From: Streptomyces olivaceus | Lineage (GTDB): Bacteria; Actinomycetota; Actinomycetes; Streptomycetales; Streptomycetaceae | Length of the DNA: 64,000 bases | Assembly: GCF_000721235.1 (NCBI RefSeq) | Contig: NZ_JOFH01000006.1 | Span: 62,001-126,000 of the forward strand | Direction: 5' to 3' | Part shown: positions 10,016 through 18,855 of the stretch, piece after piece | How positions within the stretch are numbered: the first letter of the stretch is position 1 | How the letters are laid out: each line of letters opens with the position of its first letter | The notes under the pieces: generated by a model | Database searches by the model: none | Told to the model about the DNA's origin: nothing | What the model saw: only the letters and a program-made list of their open reading frames with translations | Position numbers and translations under genes: made by a program

Positions 10016-10402
10016 TCAGGTGTGACCCTCCGCGCGTCCGCCGCCGTCCCACCTGGCCCGCTTGAGGTCGACGCGCGGCAGGTGCCCCTCCGCGGCTCTG
10101 CTCGCCTCCTTCAGGGGCGTGCCCTCCTCCCGGTAGCGGTCGAGGGCCTCCAGCTCCTGCCCGGCGAGCAGGACGCCGTCCGCGCGGACGATGCGCCACC
10201 AGGGGACGCCGCCGCCGTAGAGGGACATCACACGGCCGACCTGGCGGGGTCCCCCCTCCTCCAGGTACTCCGCGACGTCCCCGTATGTCATGACACGGCC
10301 CGGCGGGATCACCTCGGTCACGTCGAGGACCCGCTCGGCGTACTCGGGCAGCGCGTCCGCGCGCTCCGCGCGGGCGTCGTCCGGAAGGCTCTGCTCGCTC
10401 AT
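10016..10402 (-). CDS. Alkyltransferase-like (ATL) DNA-binding protein, MGMT fold without active Cys
   Basis: A 128-aa single-domain protein of the MGMT/Ogt C-terminal fold. The active-site PCHR motif of real O6-alkylguanine transferases reads PWWR here (residues about 66-69), so the acceptor cysteine is replaced by Trp. The fold signatures PGRVMTYGDVAE and GRVMS are kept. ATL proteins bind alkylated bases, flip them and hand them to nucleotide excision repair rather than repairing them themselves (known family behaviour). ATG at 10402 follows CAGGAT by seven bases, so it may be leaderless. Mycobacteria keep a homologue beside adnAB. Confidence 0.88.
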   Translation of the reverse strand: MSEQSLPDDARAERADALPEYAERVLDVTEVIPPGRVMTYGDVAEYLEEGGPRQVGRVMSLYGGGVPWWRIVRADGVLLAGQELEALDRYREEGTPLKEASRAAEGHLPRVDLKRARWDGGGRAEGHT

Positions 10403-10587
10403 CCGACCCATCCTGCCGCACTCCACCGACAGCACGGCGCGCTCCGGACGGTGCGCGTCCCTCGCCCGCGAGCGGCGCTTCGGGCAGACTGTGCGGCCCG
10501 CACGGGCACCCTGATGCCTGCCGGGACCGGCACGGCATGCCACCATCGTGCGGGCGGTGACCAGTGATACGAGAGCAAGAAGAGGCG

Positions 10588-13380
10588 ATGAAGCAGCAGG
10601 GTGCGCACCCCGAGGACGCCGAGGGCACCTCTGACGCTGCGTCGCGCCCAGACACCGCGGACGACGGCGGCGGGAAGACCGGCGGGCGGTCGCCGGAGAG
10701 CCGCTCGGCGACCGCCGCCGACCCCGACGACGTGGCCCACATCGACGAGGTGGAGGGCGACGAACCGCTGCTCCCCGCGCGCGTGCACCGTCCGTCCGAC
10801 CTCATGCGGCTCCTGGTGGGCGTCCTCGCCGTGGCGGTGCTCCTCGCCGTCGCCGCCTTCGCGCACGGCACCACCTCGGGTCTCGAACAGGACATCAACA
10901 AGGGCACCGGGCAGGCTCCGGACCTGCTCATCAAGATCGCGGGGCTGGCGTCCAGCATCGCGATCCTCCTGGTGCCGGTCGCCTTCGCGATCGAGCGGCT
11001 GATCAAACGGGACGGACTGCGGATCGCCGACGGCGTACTGGCGGCCGTCCTCGCGCACGGGGTGACCCTCGCCACGGACCTGTGGGTCGCCCGGGCCGCC
11101 CCCGGCTCGATCCAGGACGCGCTCACCCAGCCGTCGCCCGGCGACATCCACGCACTGACCGACCCCGTGCACGGCTACCTGGCTCCGGTCATCGCGTACA
11201 TGACGGCCGTCGGCATGTCGCGCCGTCCCCGGTGGCGCGCGGTGCTGTGGATCGTGCTGCTGCTCGACGCCTTCTCGATGCTCGTCACCGGCTACACGAC
11301 ACCGTTCTCGATCATCCTCACGGTCCTGATCGGCTGGACCGTGGCCTACGGCACGTTGTACGCGGTCGGTTCCCCCAACGTCCGGCCCACCGGCCGGACG
11401 CTGATGGCGGGTCTGCGGCACGTGGGCTTCCACCCGGTGACCGCCGCCCGTCAGGAGGCGCCGTCGGACACCACGGAGACCGGCGACCGCGGCCGCCGCT
11501 ACTTCGTCACCCTGGAGGACGGCCGGCCGCTCGACGTGACCGTGGTGGACCGGGAGCAGCAGGCGCAGGGCTTCTTCTACCGCGCCTGGCGCAATCTGAC
11601 CCTGCGCGGCTTCGCCACCCGCAGCAGCCTCCCGTCACTGCGGCAGGCGCTGGAGCAGGAGGCGCTGCTCGCGTACGCGGCGATCGCGGCCGGCGCCAAC
11701 GCGCCCAAGCTGATCGCGACGTCCGAGCTGGGCCCCGACGCCGTGATCCTCGTCTACGAGCACACCGGCGGGCGCACTCTGGACTCCCTCCCGGACGAGG
11801 AGATCACGGACGACCTGCTGCGCGGCACCTGGGAGCAGGTGCAGGCCCTGCAGTCGCGGCGCATCGCGCACCGCAGGCTGGTGGGCGACGCGATCCTGGT
11901 GGACCGTTCCGGCACGGTGATCCTCACCGACCTGCGCATCGGCGAGATCGCGGCCGGCGACCTGCTGCTGCGGATGGACATCTCGCAGCTCCTGGTGACA
12001 CTCGGCCTGCGGGTGGGCGCGGAACGCGCGGTCGCCTCGGCGGTGGAGGTGCTCGGCCCCGACGCCGTGGCGGACTGTCTGCCGATGCTCCAGCCCATCG
12101 CGCTGAGCCGCTCCACGCGCGCGACTCTGCGCAAACTGGCCCGGGAGCGGGCACAGCGCGAGCGCGAGGCGGTCCTGGAGTCCTCCCGGCAGGCGAAGCT
12201 CGCCCGCGCGGAGGCGGCCGGCGACAGGCCGGACACCGCCACCGAGCAGGACGGCACAGCCGCAAGGACGGACAAGAGCGCGAAGCCCGACAAGCCGGAC
12301 AAGAAGGCCGTACGGGCGGAGCAGCGGGCCGAGAAACGGGCCGTCGACGAGGCTCTGGAGGAGGCGCGCGAGGAGGACCTGCTCACCCAGATCCGCCACG
12401 CGGTGCTGCGCATCCGGCCGCAGGCCCCCGTCGAGCCCGCCCGGCTGGAACGGGTGCGGCCGCGCACGCTGATCAGCTTCATCGCCGGGGCGATCGGCGC
12501 CTACTTCCTGCTGACGCAGCTCACCCACATCGAGTTCGGGCCGCTGATCTCCAACGCGGAGTGGGGCTGGGTGGCCGCGGCGGTGCTGTTCTCGGCCGCG
12601 AGCTACGTGGCGGCGGCGATGTCCCTGCTGGGCTTCGTGCCGGAGCGGGTGCCGTTCCTGCGGACCGTGGCGGCGCAGGTCGCGGGATCGTTCGTGAAGA
12701 TCGTCGCGCCCGCGGCGGTCGGCGGCGTGGCCCTGAACACCCGTTTCCTGCAGCGGGCGGGCGTACGCCCGGGGCTCGCGGTGGCGAGCGTCGGCGCGTC
12801 CCAGCTGTTCGGACTCGGCTGCCACATCCTGATGCTGCTCTCCTTCGGCTACCTGACGGGGACCGAGAAGACGCCGTCGCTGTCGCCGTCCCGGACGGTC
12901 ATCGCGGGCCTGCTGACCGTGGCGGTCCTCGTGCTGGTGGTGACGTCGGTGCCGTTCCTGCGCAAATTCGTCGTCACGCGCGTGCGGTCGCTTTTCGCCG
13001 GCGTCGTACCGCGCATGCTCGACATCCTGCAGCGGCCGCAGAAACTGATCACCGGTATCGGCGGCATGCTGCTGCTCACCGCGTGCTTCGTGATGTGCCT
13101 GGACGCCTCGATCCGCGCCTTCGGCGACGAGTCGACGTCCATCAGTCTGGCGAGCGTCGCGGTCGTCTTCCTCGCGGGCAACGCCCTGGGGTCCGCCGCG
13201 CCGACGCCCGGCGGTGTGGGCGCCGTGGAGGCCACGCTGACGGTCGGTCTGATCGCCGTCGGCCTGCCCAAGGAGGTCGCCGCCCCCGCGGTGCTGCTGT
13301 TCCGGCTGCTCACCCTGTGGCTGCCGGTCCTGCCGGGCTGGCTGGTCTTCAACCACCTGACCCGGAAAGAAGCCCTGTAG
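10588..13380 (+). CDS. Composite membrane protein: N-terminal TM domain, kinase-like domain, LPG-synthase-type TM domain
   Basis: About 930 aa in four parts. Residues 65-270 form about six membrane helices. Residues 290-510 resemble a protein-kinase or ABC1-like fold, but the catalytic motifs are degenerate: AHRRLVGDAILVD where HRD-x-N is expected and TDLRIGE where DFG is expected. A highly charged Lys/Glu/Ala linker follows (about 530-610). Residues 630-925 are an eight-helix LPG_synthase_TM (UPF0104) domain with its PTPGGVGAVE signature. That family flips or synthesises lysyl-phosphatidylglycerol-like lipids, but no aminoacyl-transferase domain is present here, so the reaction is unknown. 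ATG 10588 follows AAGAAGAGG closely; GTG 10564 is an alternative. Confidence 0.82.
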   Translation: MKQQGAHPEDAEGTSDAASRPDTADDGGGKTGGRSPESRSATAADPDDVAHIDEVEGDEPLLPARVHRPSDLMRLLVGVLAVAVLLAVAAFAHGTTSGLEQDINKGTGQAPDLLIKIAGLASSIAILLVPVAFAIERLIKRDGLRIADGVLAAVLAHGVTLATDLWVARAAPGSIQDALTQPSPGDIHALTDPVHGYLAPVIAYMTAVGMSRRPRWRAVLWIVLLLDAFSMLVTGYTTPFSIILTVLIGWTVAYGTLYAVGSPNVRPTGRTLMAGLRHVGFHPVTAARQEAPSDTTETGDRGRRYFVTLEDGRPLDVTVVDREQQAQGFFYRAWRNLTLRGFATRSSLPSLRQALEQEALLAYAAIAAGANAPKLIATSELGPDAVILVYEHTGGRTLDSLPDEEITDDLLRGTWEQVQALQSRRIAHRRLVGDAILVDRSGTVILTDLRIGEIAAGDLLLRMDISQLLVTLGLRVGAERAVASAVEVLGPDAVADCLPMLQPIALSRSTRATLRKLARERAQREREAVLESSRQAKLARAEAAGDRPDTATEQDGTAARTDKSAKPDKPDKKAVRAEQRAEKRAVDEALEEAREEDLLTQIRHAVLRIRPQAPVEPARLERVRPRTLISFIAGAIGAYFLLTQLTHIEFGPLISNAEWGWVAAAVLFSAASYVAAAMSLLGFVPERVPFLRTVAAQVAGSFVKIVAPAAVGGVALNTRFLQRAGVRPGLAVASVGASQLFGLGCHILMLLSFGYLTGTEKTPSLSPSRTVIAGLLTVAVLVLVVTSVPFLRKFVVTRVRSLFAGVVPRMLDILQRPQKLITGIGGMLLLTACFVMCLDASIRAFGDESTSISLASVAVVFLAGNALGSAAPTPGGVGAVEATLTVGLIAVGLPKEVAAPAVLLFRLLTLWLPVLPGWLVFNHLTRKEAL

Positions 13381-13455
13381 CGGCTGTCCCGGAAAGAGGC
13401 CCTGCAGCGGCCTTACGAGGCCCTGCGGCGACTGTAGGCGGCCCTGTAGCGCCCT
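13361..13455 (+). repeat. Degenerate tandem repeat spanning the stop codon
   Basis: A unit of the form CCCGGAAAGARGCCCTGYAGCGGC occurs at 13361 (containing the TAG stop) and again at 13388. Two shorter copies of its GGCCCTG-core follow to about 13455. It looks like local duplication of the gene's last codons into the 3' flank. Confidence 0.75.
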
Positions 13456-13540
13456 TCGGCCCGACCGCGCCGTACGCCTCGCGTACCTCGTACGGCCGCC
13501 GCCCCGAGCGCCCGGCCGCCCGCGCCCGCACGATGGACGC

Positions 13541-15100
13541 ATGCCGCACTCCCTCCGGCTGCGCGCCGGCGTCCTGACCGCCGTCACCGCCGTGGTGCTG
13601 TCCGCGTCGGCGGGTTGCAGCGACGGCTCCGGAGGAGACTCCGGCGGGGAGGAGGACCTGACCGCCCAGAAGCTCGACTGGAAGGACTGCCCCGCTCCCT
13701 CCGGGGCCGAGGGCGGCGGCGCCGCTCCTTCCCCGCTGCCGGACGGCGACGAGTGGCAGTGCGCCACCATGAAGGCACCGCTCGACTGGGACGACCCCCG
13801 GGGCGACACGATCGGCGTCGCGCTGATCCGGGTCGAGTCCAGCGGGGCGGCGGACCGGCGGATCGGCTCCCTCGTCTTCAACTTCGGCGGTCCGGGCGGA
13901 TCGGGCGTCAGCACGCTGCCCGCCTTCGGCCAGGACTACGCGAAGCTGCGCACCCGCTACGACCTGGTCAGCTTCGATCCGCGCGGAGTCGGCCGCAGCG
14001 ACCCCGTCCAGTGCCTGGACGACAAGCAGCTCGACGCCTACTTCCAGCAGGACGCCACCCCCGACGACCAGGCCGAGCGCACCGAGCTGCTGGACAACAC
14101 GGAGGAGTTCAACGCCGCCTGCGAGAAGAACTCGAAGAAGATCCTTCCGCATGTGCGCACCACCGACGCGGCCCGCGACATGGACCTGATGCGCCAGGTG
14201 CTGGGCGACGAGAAGCTGCACTACTTCGGCATCTCCTACGGCACCGAACTCGGCGGCGTCTACGCCCATCTGTTCCCCAGGAAGGTGGGCCGCGCCGTCT
14301 TCGACGCGGTCGTCGACCCGACGCAGACCGGAGAGCAGAGTGCGCTCGGCCAGGCGAAGGGCTTCCAGCTCGCGCTCGACAACTTCGCCGAGGACTGCGT
14401 CTCCAAGACCGAGGACTGCCCCATCGGGGAGACCGCGGAGGACGTCAAGTCCCGTATCGCCAAGTTGCTCAAGGACCTCGACCGCAGGCCGATCCCGGGC
14501 ATCCTCCCCCGCAAGCTCACCGAGACCGCCGCGACCGGCGGCATCGCGCAGTCGCTCTACTCGAAGGACTTCTGGGAGTACCTCACCGAGGGCCTGGAGC
14601 AGGCGTACGACGGTGACGGCCGCCTTCTGATGGCGCTGTCGGACTCGTTGAACGGGCGCGACGAGAACGGCCGGTACAGCAACATCGGCGCGGCCAACAC
14701 CGCCATCAGCTGCGCCGACGACAAGGCGCGGTACGACTCGGCCGACGTGGAGGGCAGGCTGCCCGAGTTCCGCAAGGCCTCGCCCGTGTTCGGCGACTAC
14801 CTCGCCTGGTCCATGGTGAGTTGCACCGACTGGGCGGTGCCCGGCGCCGCCGGCCATCCCGACGTCGGCGCACCGGGTGCCCCGCCGATCCTGGTGATCG
14901 GCAACACCGGGGACCCGGCGACGCCCTACGAGGGTGCCGGAAAGATGGCCGAGGCGCTGGGGAAGGGCGTCGGCGTGGAGCTGACGTTCAAGGGCCAGGG
15001 GCACGGGGCCTACGACAGCAAGAACAAGTGCGTACGGGGCGCGGTGGACGGCTATCTCCTGAACGGGAAGGTGCCCGCGGCCGGAACCGTCTGCTCCTGA
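13541..15100 (+). CDS. Secreted lipoprotein peptidase, tripeptidyl aminopeptidase/SlpD-SlpE family
   Basis: About 519 aa alpha/beta hydrolase exported as a lipoprotein: N-terminal basic residues, a hydrophobic stretch, then the lipobox LSASAGC with the lipidated Cys near residue 26. Catalytic triad candidates are Ser in GISYGTELGG, Asp in IGNTGDPATPYEGA and His in GQGHGAY, the last two in the TAP C-terminal domain. The family removes tripeptides or short peptides from proteins outside the cell. Followed at 150 bp by a close paralogue. The ATG at 13541 has no Shine-Dalgarno but lies six bases after CACGAT, so translation may be leaderless. Confidence 0.9.
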   Translation: MPHSLRLRAGVLTAVTAVVLSASAGCSDGSGGDSGGEEDLTAQKLDWKDCPAPSGAEGGGAAPSPLPDGDEWQCATMKAPLDWDDPRGDTIGVALIRVESSGAADRRIGSLVFNFGGPGGSGVSTLPAFGQDYAKLRTRYDLVSFDPRGVGRSDPVQCLDDKQLDAYFQQDATPDDQAERTELLDNTEEFNAACEKNSKKILPHVRTTDAARDMDLMRQVLGDEKLHYFGISYGTELGGVYAHLFPRKVGRAVFDAVVDPTQTGEQSALGQAKGFQLALDNFAEDCVSKTEDCPIGETAEDVKSRIAKLLKDLDRRPIPGILPRKLTETAATGGIAQSLYSKDFWEYLTEGLEQAYDGDGRLLMALSDSLNGRDENGRYSNIGAANTAISCADDKARYDSADVEGRLPEFRKASPVFGDYLAWSMVSCTDWAVPGAAGHPDVGAPGAPPILVIGNTGDPATPYEGAGKMAEALGKGVGVELTFKGQGHGAYDSKNKCVRGAVDGYLLNGKVPAAGTVCS

Positions 15101-15152
15101 CCATCGCACCCCGATGATCATCGACGCTCGCCCGAACCAGCAGGTCAGAGCG

Positions 15153-15161
15153 TTATCCACA
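15153..15161 (+). other. Isolated perfect DnaA-box-like nonamer TTATCCACA
   Basis: A single TTATCCACA lies in the promoter region of the second peptidase, about 90 bp before its start codon. The Streptomyces oriC consensus is closer to TTGTCCACA. One isolated box does not make an origin; it may be chance or a minor regulatory site. Confidence 0.35.
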
Positions 15162-15250
15162 GGAGTCGGCGGCTGCCGCGGCATCCGCCTACCATGGCAT
15201 CACCGCCATCCGCTGCACGGGCGCGGACGGCTTGCCAGGGGGGAGAGGAC

Positions 15251-16792
15251 ATGGCGCGACTCGTACGGTGGACGGCTCTGACGGCCGCCGCCGCACTGCT
15301 GACGGCGGGCTGCAGCGGCGGCTCGTCCGGCGACGACCGGGGGGACGGGGACAGGAGCAGCGCGGGCCCGTCGGCGGCGGCGCCGTCGGGGGTGCCCGAA
15401 GCCCTCGCGTCCCAGGCACTGGACTGGGGCCGCTGCAAGGGCACGGCCGACTCCCCCGCGCCGGGCGACGACTGGCAGTGCGCCACGCTCAAGGCGCCGC
15501 TGGACTGGTCCGACCCGGACGGGGAGACCATCGGCCTGGCACTGATCCGGGCCAAGGCCACCGGAGACGACCGCATCGGTTCGCTGCTGTTCAACTTCGG
15601 CGGACCCGGCGGCTCAGGCGTCTCCATGATGCCGTCCTACGCCGACACCGTCTCCTCCCTGCACAAGCGGTACGACCTGGTGAGCTGGGACCCGCGCGGC
15701 GTGGCGGCCAGTGAGGGCGTCCGCTGCCGCAGCGACGAGGCGATGGCGGACGCCGAGTCGGTGGACTCGACGCCGGACACACCGGCCGAGGAGCAGGCGT
15801 ACCTGGAGAACGCGGCCGACTTCGGCAAGGGTTGCCAGAAGGCCGCCGGCAAGCTGATGGCGCACGTCTCGACCACCGACACCGCCCGCGACATGGACCT
15901 GATGCGGCACGTGCTGGGTGACGAGAGGATGCATTACTTCGGCATCTCCTACGGCACCGAACTCGGCGGCGTCTACGCCCATCTCTTCCCCGAGCACGTG
16001 GGGCGAGTGATCCTCGACGCCGTGGTGGACCCGGCCGCGGACACGATGGGCCACGCGGAGAACCAGGCGAGGGGCTTCCAGCGCGCGCTGGACGACTACC
16101 TGGAGTCGACCGGGCAGGAACCCGGGAAGGGGTCGCGGAAGATCGCCGACCTGCTGGAGCGGCTGGACGCGGAGCCGCTGCCGACGTCCTCCCCGGACCG
16201 GAGACTGACGCAGACACTCGCGCTCACCGGGATCGTGCTGCCGCTCTACAGCGAGAGCGGCTGGCCGTCCCTCACCAGCGCGCTGGAGGCCGCGGAGCAG
16301 GGCGACGGCTCCGAGTTGCTGGCTCTCGCCGACGGCTACAACGAGCGGGACGACTCGGGTCGCTACGGCACGACGACCCACTCGCAACGGCTCATATCCT
16401 GCCTGGACGACAAGCAGCGGCCGACGCTGGAGGAGACGAAGAAGCTGCTCCCGAAGTTCGAGGAGGTCTCGCCCGTCTTCGGCGCCTTCCTCGGCTGGGA
16501 CACCGCCGGGTGGTGCCACGACTGGCCGGTGGCCGGTCAGCACGAGACTCCGGAGGTGAGCGCGCCCGGCGCGGACCCCATCCTGGTGGTCGGCAACACG
16601 GGCGACCCGGCCACGCCCTACGAGGGCGCCCGCAGGATGGCGGACGAGCTGGGCAAGGACGTCGGTGTGGTGCTGACCTGGAAGGGCGAGGGGCACGGGG
16701 CGTACGGCAGCGGGAGCGACTGTGTCGACTCCGCGGTGGACACCTACCTCCTGAAGGGGACGGTGCCCGAGGACGGCAAGGTCTGCTCCTGA
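15251..16792 (+). CDS. Secreted lipoprotein peptidase, paralogue of the preceding gene
   Basis: About 513 aa, closely similar to its upstream neighbour over the whole length, including GISYGTELGG with the nucleophile Ser, VGNTGDPATPYEGA with the Asp and GEGHGAYG with the His. The signal peptide ends in the lipobox LLTAGC (Cys near residue 20), so it is anchored outside the membrane. ATG 15251 is preceded by GGGGGGAGAGGAC, a strong ribosome site; an upstream in-frame ATG at 15194 lacks one. The pair looks like a tandem duplication that then diverged. Transcription ends at the hairpin shared with convergent moeZ. Confidence 0.9.
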   Translation: MARLVRWTALTAAAALLTAGCSGGSSGDDRGDGDRSSAGPSAAAPSGVPEALASQALDWGRCKGTADSPAPGDDWQCATLKAPLDWSDPDGETIGLALIRAKATGDDRIGSLLFNFGGPGGSGVSMMPSYADTVSSLHKRYDLVSWDPRGVAASEGVRCRSDEAMADAESVDSTPDTPAEEQAYLENAADFGKGCQKAAGKLMAHVSTTDTARDMDLMRHVLGDERMHYFGISYGTELGGVYAHLFPEHVGRVILDAVVDPAADTMGHAENQARGFQRALDDYLESTGQEPGKGSRKIADLLERLDAEPLPTSSPDRRLTQTLALTGIVLPLYSESGWPSLTSALEAAEQGDGSELLALADGYNERDDSGRYGTTTHSQRLISCLDDKQRPTLEETKKLLPKFEEVSPVFGAFLGWDTAGWCHDWPVAGQHETPEVSAPGADPILVVGNTGDPATPYEGARRMADELGKDVGVVLTWKGEGHGAYGSGSDCVDSAVDTYLLKGTVPEDGKVCS

Positions 16793-16793
16793 C

Positions 16794-16840
16794 GACGGCG
16801 GGGGCCCCGAGCGCCCACGGCGCCCGAAGCCCCCGCCGTC
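16794..16840. terminator. Bidirectional hairpin terminator
   Basis: GACGGCGGGGGC (16794-16805) pairs perfectly with GCCCCCGCCGTC (16829-16840) across a 23-base loop. It begins two bases after the peptidase stop, in the space between convergent genes, so it can serve both. Confidence 0.75.
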
Positions 16841-16863
16841 CCGGGAGGCGGACCGGGGTCCGG

Positions 16864-18042
16864 TCAGTAGACGGGCTTGTCCGGCTCGATCTGGTTGACC
16901 CAGCCGATCACGCCGCCGCCGACGTGGACGGCGTCCGAGAAGCCGGCGGACTTGAGGACCGCGAGGACTTCCGCACTGCGGACACCCGTCTTGCAGTTCA
17001 AGACGATCTTCTTGTCCTGCGGCAGGCTCTCCAGGGCGGAGCCCATGAGGAACTCGTTCTTCGGGATCAGCGTGGCGCCCGGGATGGAGACGATCTCGAA
17101 CTCGTTCGGCTCGCGGACGTCGATGAGCTCGATGTTCTCGCCGTCGTCCATCCACTCCTTGAGCTGCTTGGGAGTGATGGTGGAGTCGGCGGCGGCCGCC
17201 TGGGCCTCGTCAGAGACGACGCCGCAGAAGGCCTCGTAGTCGATGAGCTCGGTGACGGTCGGGTTCTCACCGCAGACCGCGCAGTCGGGGTCCTTGCGGA
17301 CCTTGACCTGGCGGTACGTCATCTCCAGGGCGTCGTAGATCATCAGGCGGCCGAGCAGCGGCTCGCCGATGCCCTGGAGGAGCTTGATGGCCTCGTTGGT
17401 CTGGATGGAGCCGATGGAGGCGCACAGGACGCCCAGGACGCCGCCCTCGGCACAGGAGGGGACCATGCCGGGGGGCGGGGGCTCCGGGTAGAGGCAGCGG
17501 TAGCAGGGGCCGTGCTCGGACCAGAAGACGGAGGCCTGGCCGTCGAAGCGGTAGATCGAACCCCAGATGTAGGGCTTGTTCAGCAGCACGCAGGCGTCGT
17601 TGACGAGGTAACGGGTCGCGAAGTTGTCCGTACCGTCGACGATCAGGTCGTACTGGCTGAAGATGTCCATCACGTTGTCGGCCTCGAGCCGCTCCTGGTG
17701 AAGGATCACGTCCACGTACGGGTTGATGCCCTTGATGGTGTCGCGGGCGGACTCCGCCTTGGGCCGGCCGATGTCGGCCTGGCTGTGGATGACCTGACGC
17801 TGCAGGTTGGACTCGTCGACCTCGTCGAACTCGATGATGCCGAGCGTGCCGACACCGGCTGCCGCCAGGTACATCAGGGTCGGCGAACCGAGGCCGCCCG
17901 CGCCCACGGCGAGCACCTTGGCGTTCTTCAGCCGCTTCTGCCCGTCCATCCCCACATCGGGGATGATCAGGTGGCGGGAGTACCTGCGGACCTCGTCTAC
18001 GGTGAGCTCGGCGGCCGGCTCGACCAGGGGTGGCAGCGACAC
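16864..18042 (-). CDS. moeZ: Adenylyltransferase/sulfurtransferase MoeZ (E1-like plus rhodanese)
   Basis: About 392 aa. The N-terminal ThiF/MoeB domain has the nucleotide-binding GAGGLGSPT near residue 48 and zinc Cys pairs (CYRCLYPEPP and CAVCG). The C-terminal rhodanese domain carries the persulfide Cys in NCKTGVRSAE near residue 350. It adenylates the C-terminal Gly-Gly of small sulfur-carrier proteins (MoaD, ThiS, CysO) and transfers sulfur, so it can serve molybdopterin, thiamine, cysteine and thio-tRNA pathways. GTG 18042 follows ACGGAGT. Mycobacteria have moeB1 in the same neighbourhood. Confidence 0.95.
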   Translation of the reverse strand: MSLPPLVEPAAELTVDEVRRYSRHLIIPDVGMDGQKRLKNAKVLAVGAGGLGSPTLMYLAAAGVGTLGIIEFDEVDESNLQRQVIHSQADIGRPKAESARDTIKGINPYVDVILHQERLEADNVMDIFSQYDLIVDGTDNFATRYLVNDACVLLNKPYIWGSIYRFDGQASVFWSEHGPCYRCLYPEPPPPGMVPSCAEGGVLGVLCASIGSIQTNEAIKLLQGIGEPLLGRLMIYDALEMTYRQVKVRKDPDCAVCGENPTVTELIDYEAFCGVVSDEAQAAAADSTITPKQLKEWMDDGENIELIDVREPNEFEIVSIPGATLIPKNEFLMGSALESLPQDKKIVLNCKTGVRSAEVLAVLKSAGFSDAVHVGGGVIGWVNQIEPDKPVY

Positions 18043-18105
18043 GGGGACTCCGTTGGTCGGTCAGTGATTACGGTTGCTCTGCCAGTAACACTGCCACGGC
18101 CTTTT

Positions 18106-18855
18106 TCATTCCGAGACACCCGTCCCGACCCGCGAGACGATCTCGTCCCAGTAGCCGGGCATGGTCTCCCAGGGGTCGACACGGCCGCCGTGGTCCGTGC
18201 GGTCGGTGAAGTAGATCGTCGCGGCTCCCTGCCAGCGCGCGAGGCGCAGTGCTTCTTCGAGATGCCCGTGCGGCACGCCGTGGACGAAGTGGCAGAAGCG
18301 TTCGGGGGGATGGTCGGCGCTCCACTCGGGGGCCTGGGACCAGCGGTAGTCGGCCCAGGAGCCCGAGAAGGTGACGAGCTGGTCGGCGTGCTCGGCGTAG
18401 CGGGGATGGGGATGGGTCCCGTGGCCGAGCACTATGTGGGCATCGTCACGGATCACCCGGAGCGTGGTGACGGTGCGGCGGATCTCGGGGAGCGCCGCCC
18501 GCTCCGAGGGGCAGCGGTCGAGGAGGAAGCCGTCGACCTGGTACCAGTCGAGATAGCGGTGGGCGTCGGAGATCATTGCGCCGAGGCTGCGCGCTCCGTG
18601 GAGGGCATCGAGATGGCCGAGCACACGGACGCCCGCGTTGCGCAGCCGGCCGGCGACCGCCAGGCAGCGCGGGTCGGGGTGGGCGCCGGGACCGTCGGCG
18701 ATGTTGAGGACGACCCAGTGCAGCGGGGTGCCCGGACGGGTGAGGTCCTCCCACTCACCTGGGGCGACGAGCGGATGGGCAAGGCCCGGGACGCCCAGGC
18801 CGGTGCGGACGTCGGTGCTCGCCGTGCCCGCCCGGGTGCTGGTCAGATACGGCAT
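18106..18855 (-). CDS. Spherulation-specific family 4 (spherulin-4 / GH135-like) protein
   Basis: About 249 aa single domain of the spherulin-4 family, a TIM-barrel-like fold. Telling segments are LHWVVLNIADGPG near residue 50, GVRVLGHLDA, VDGFLLDRC near 110 and TIYFTDR near 222. Fungal Sph3, the founder of GH135, hydrolyses alpha-1,4 GalNAc-containing galactosaminogalactan and is needed to make it (known). There is no signal peptide, so it would act inside the cell unless exported otherwise. The gene overlaps the epimerase by 13 bp and is the last of the pelF operon. Activity on a GalNAc-type polymer is inferred from family and context. Confidence 0.82.
   Translation of the reverse strand: MPYLTSTRAGTASTDVRTGLGVPGLAHPLVAPGEWEDLTRPGTPLHWVVLNIADGPGAHPDPRCLAVAGRLRNAGVRVLGHLDALHGARSLGAMISDAHRYLDWYQVDGFLLDRCPSERAALPEIRRTVTTLRVIRDDAHIVLGHGTHPHPRYAEHADQLVTFSGSWADYRWSQAPEWSADHPPERFCHFVHGVPHGHLEEALRLARWQGAATIYFTDRTDHGGRVDPWETMPGYWDEIVSRVGTGVSE

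Noticed and set aside
15153..15161. Replication origin signal
   Set aside because: A single DnaA-box-like nonamer, no cluster of boxes, and no dnaA/dnaN nearby.
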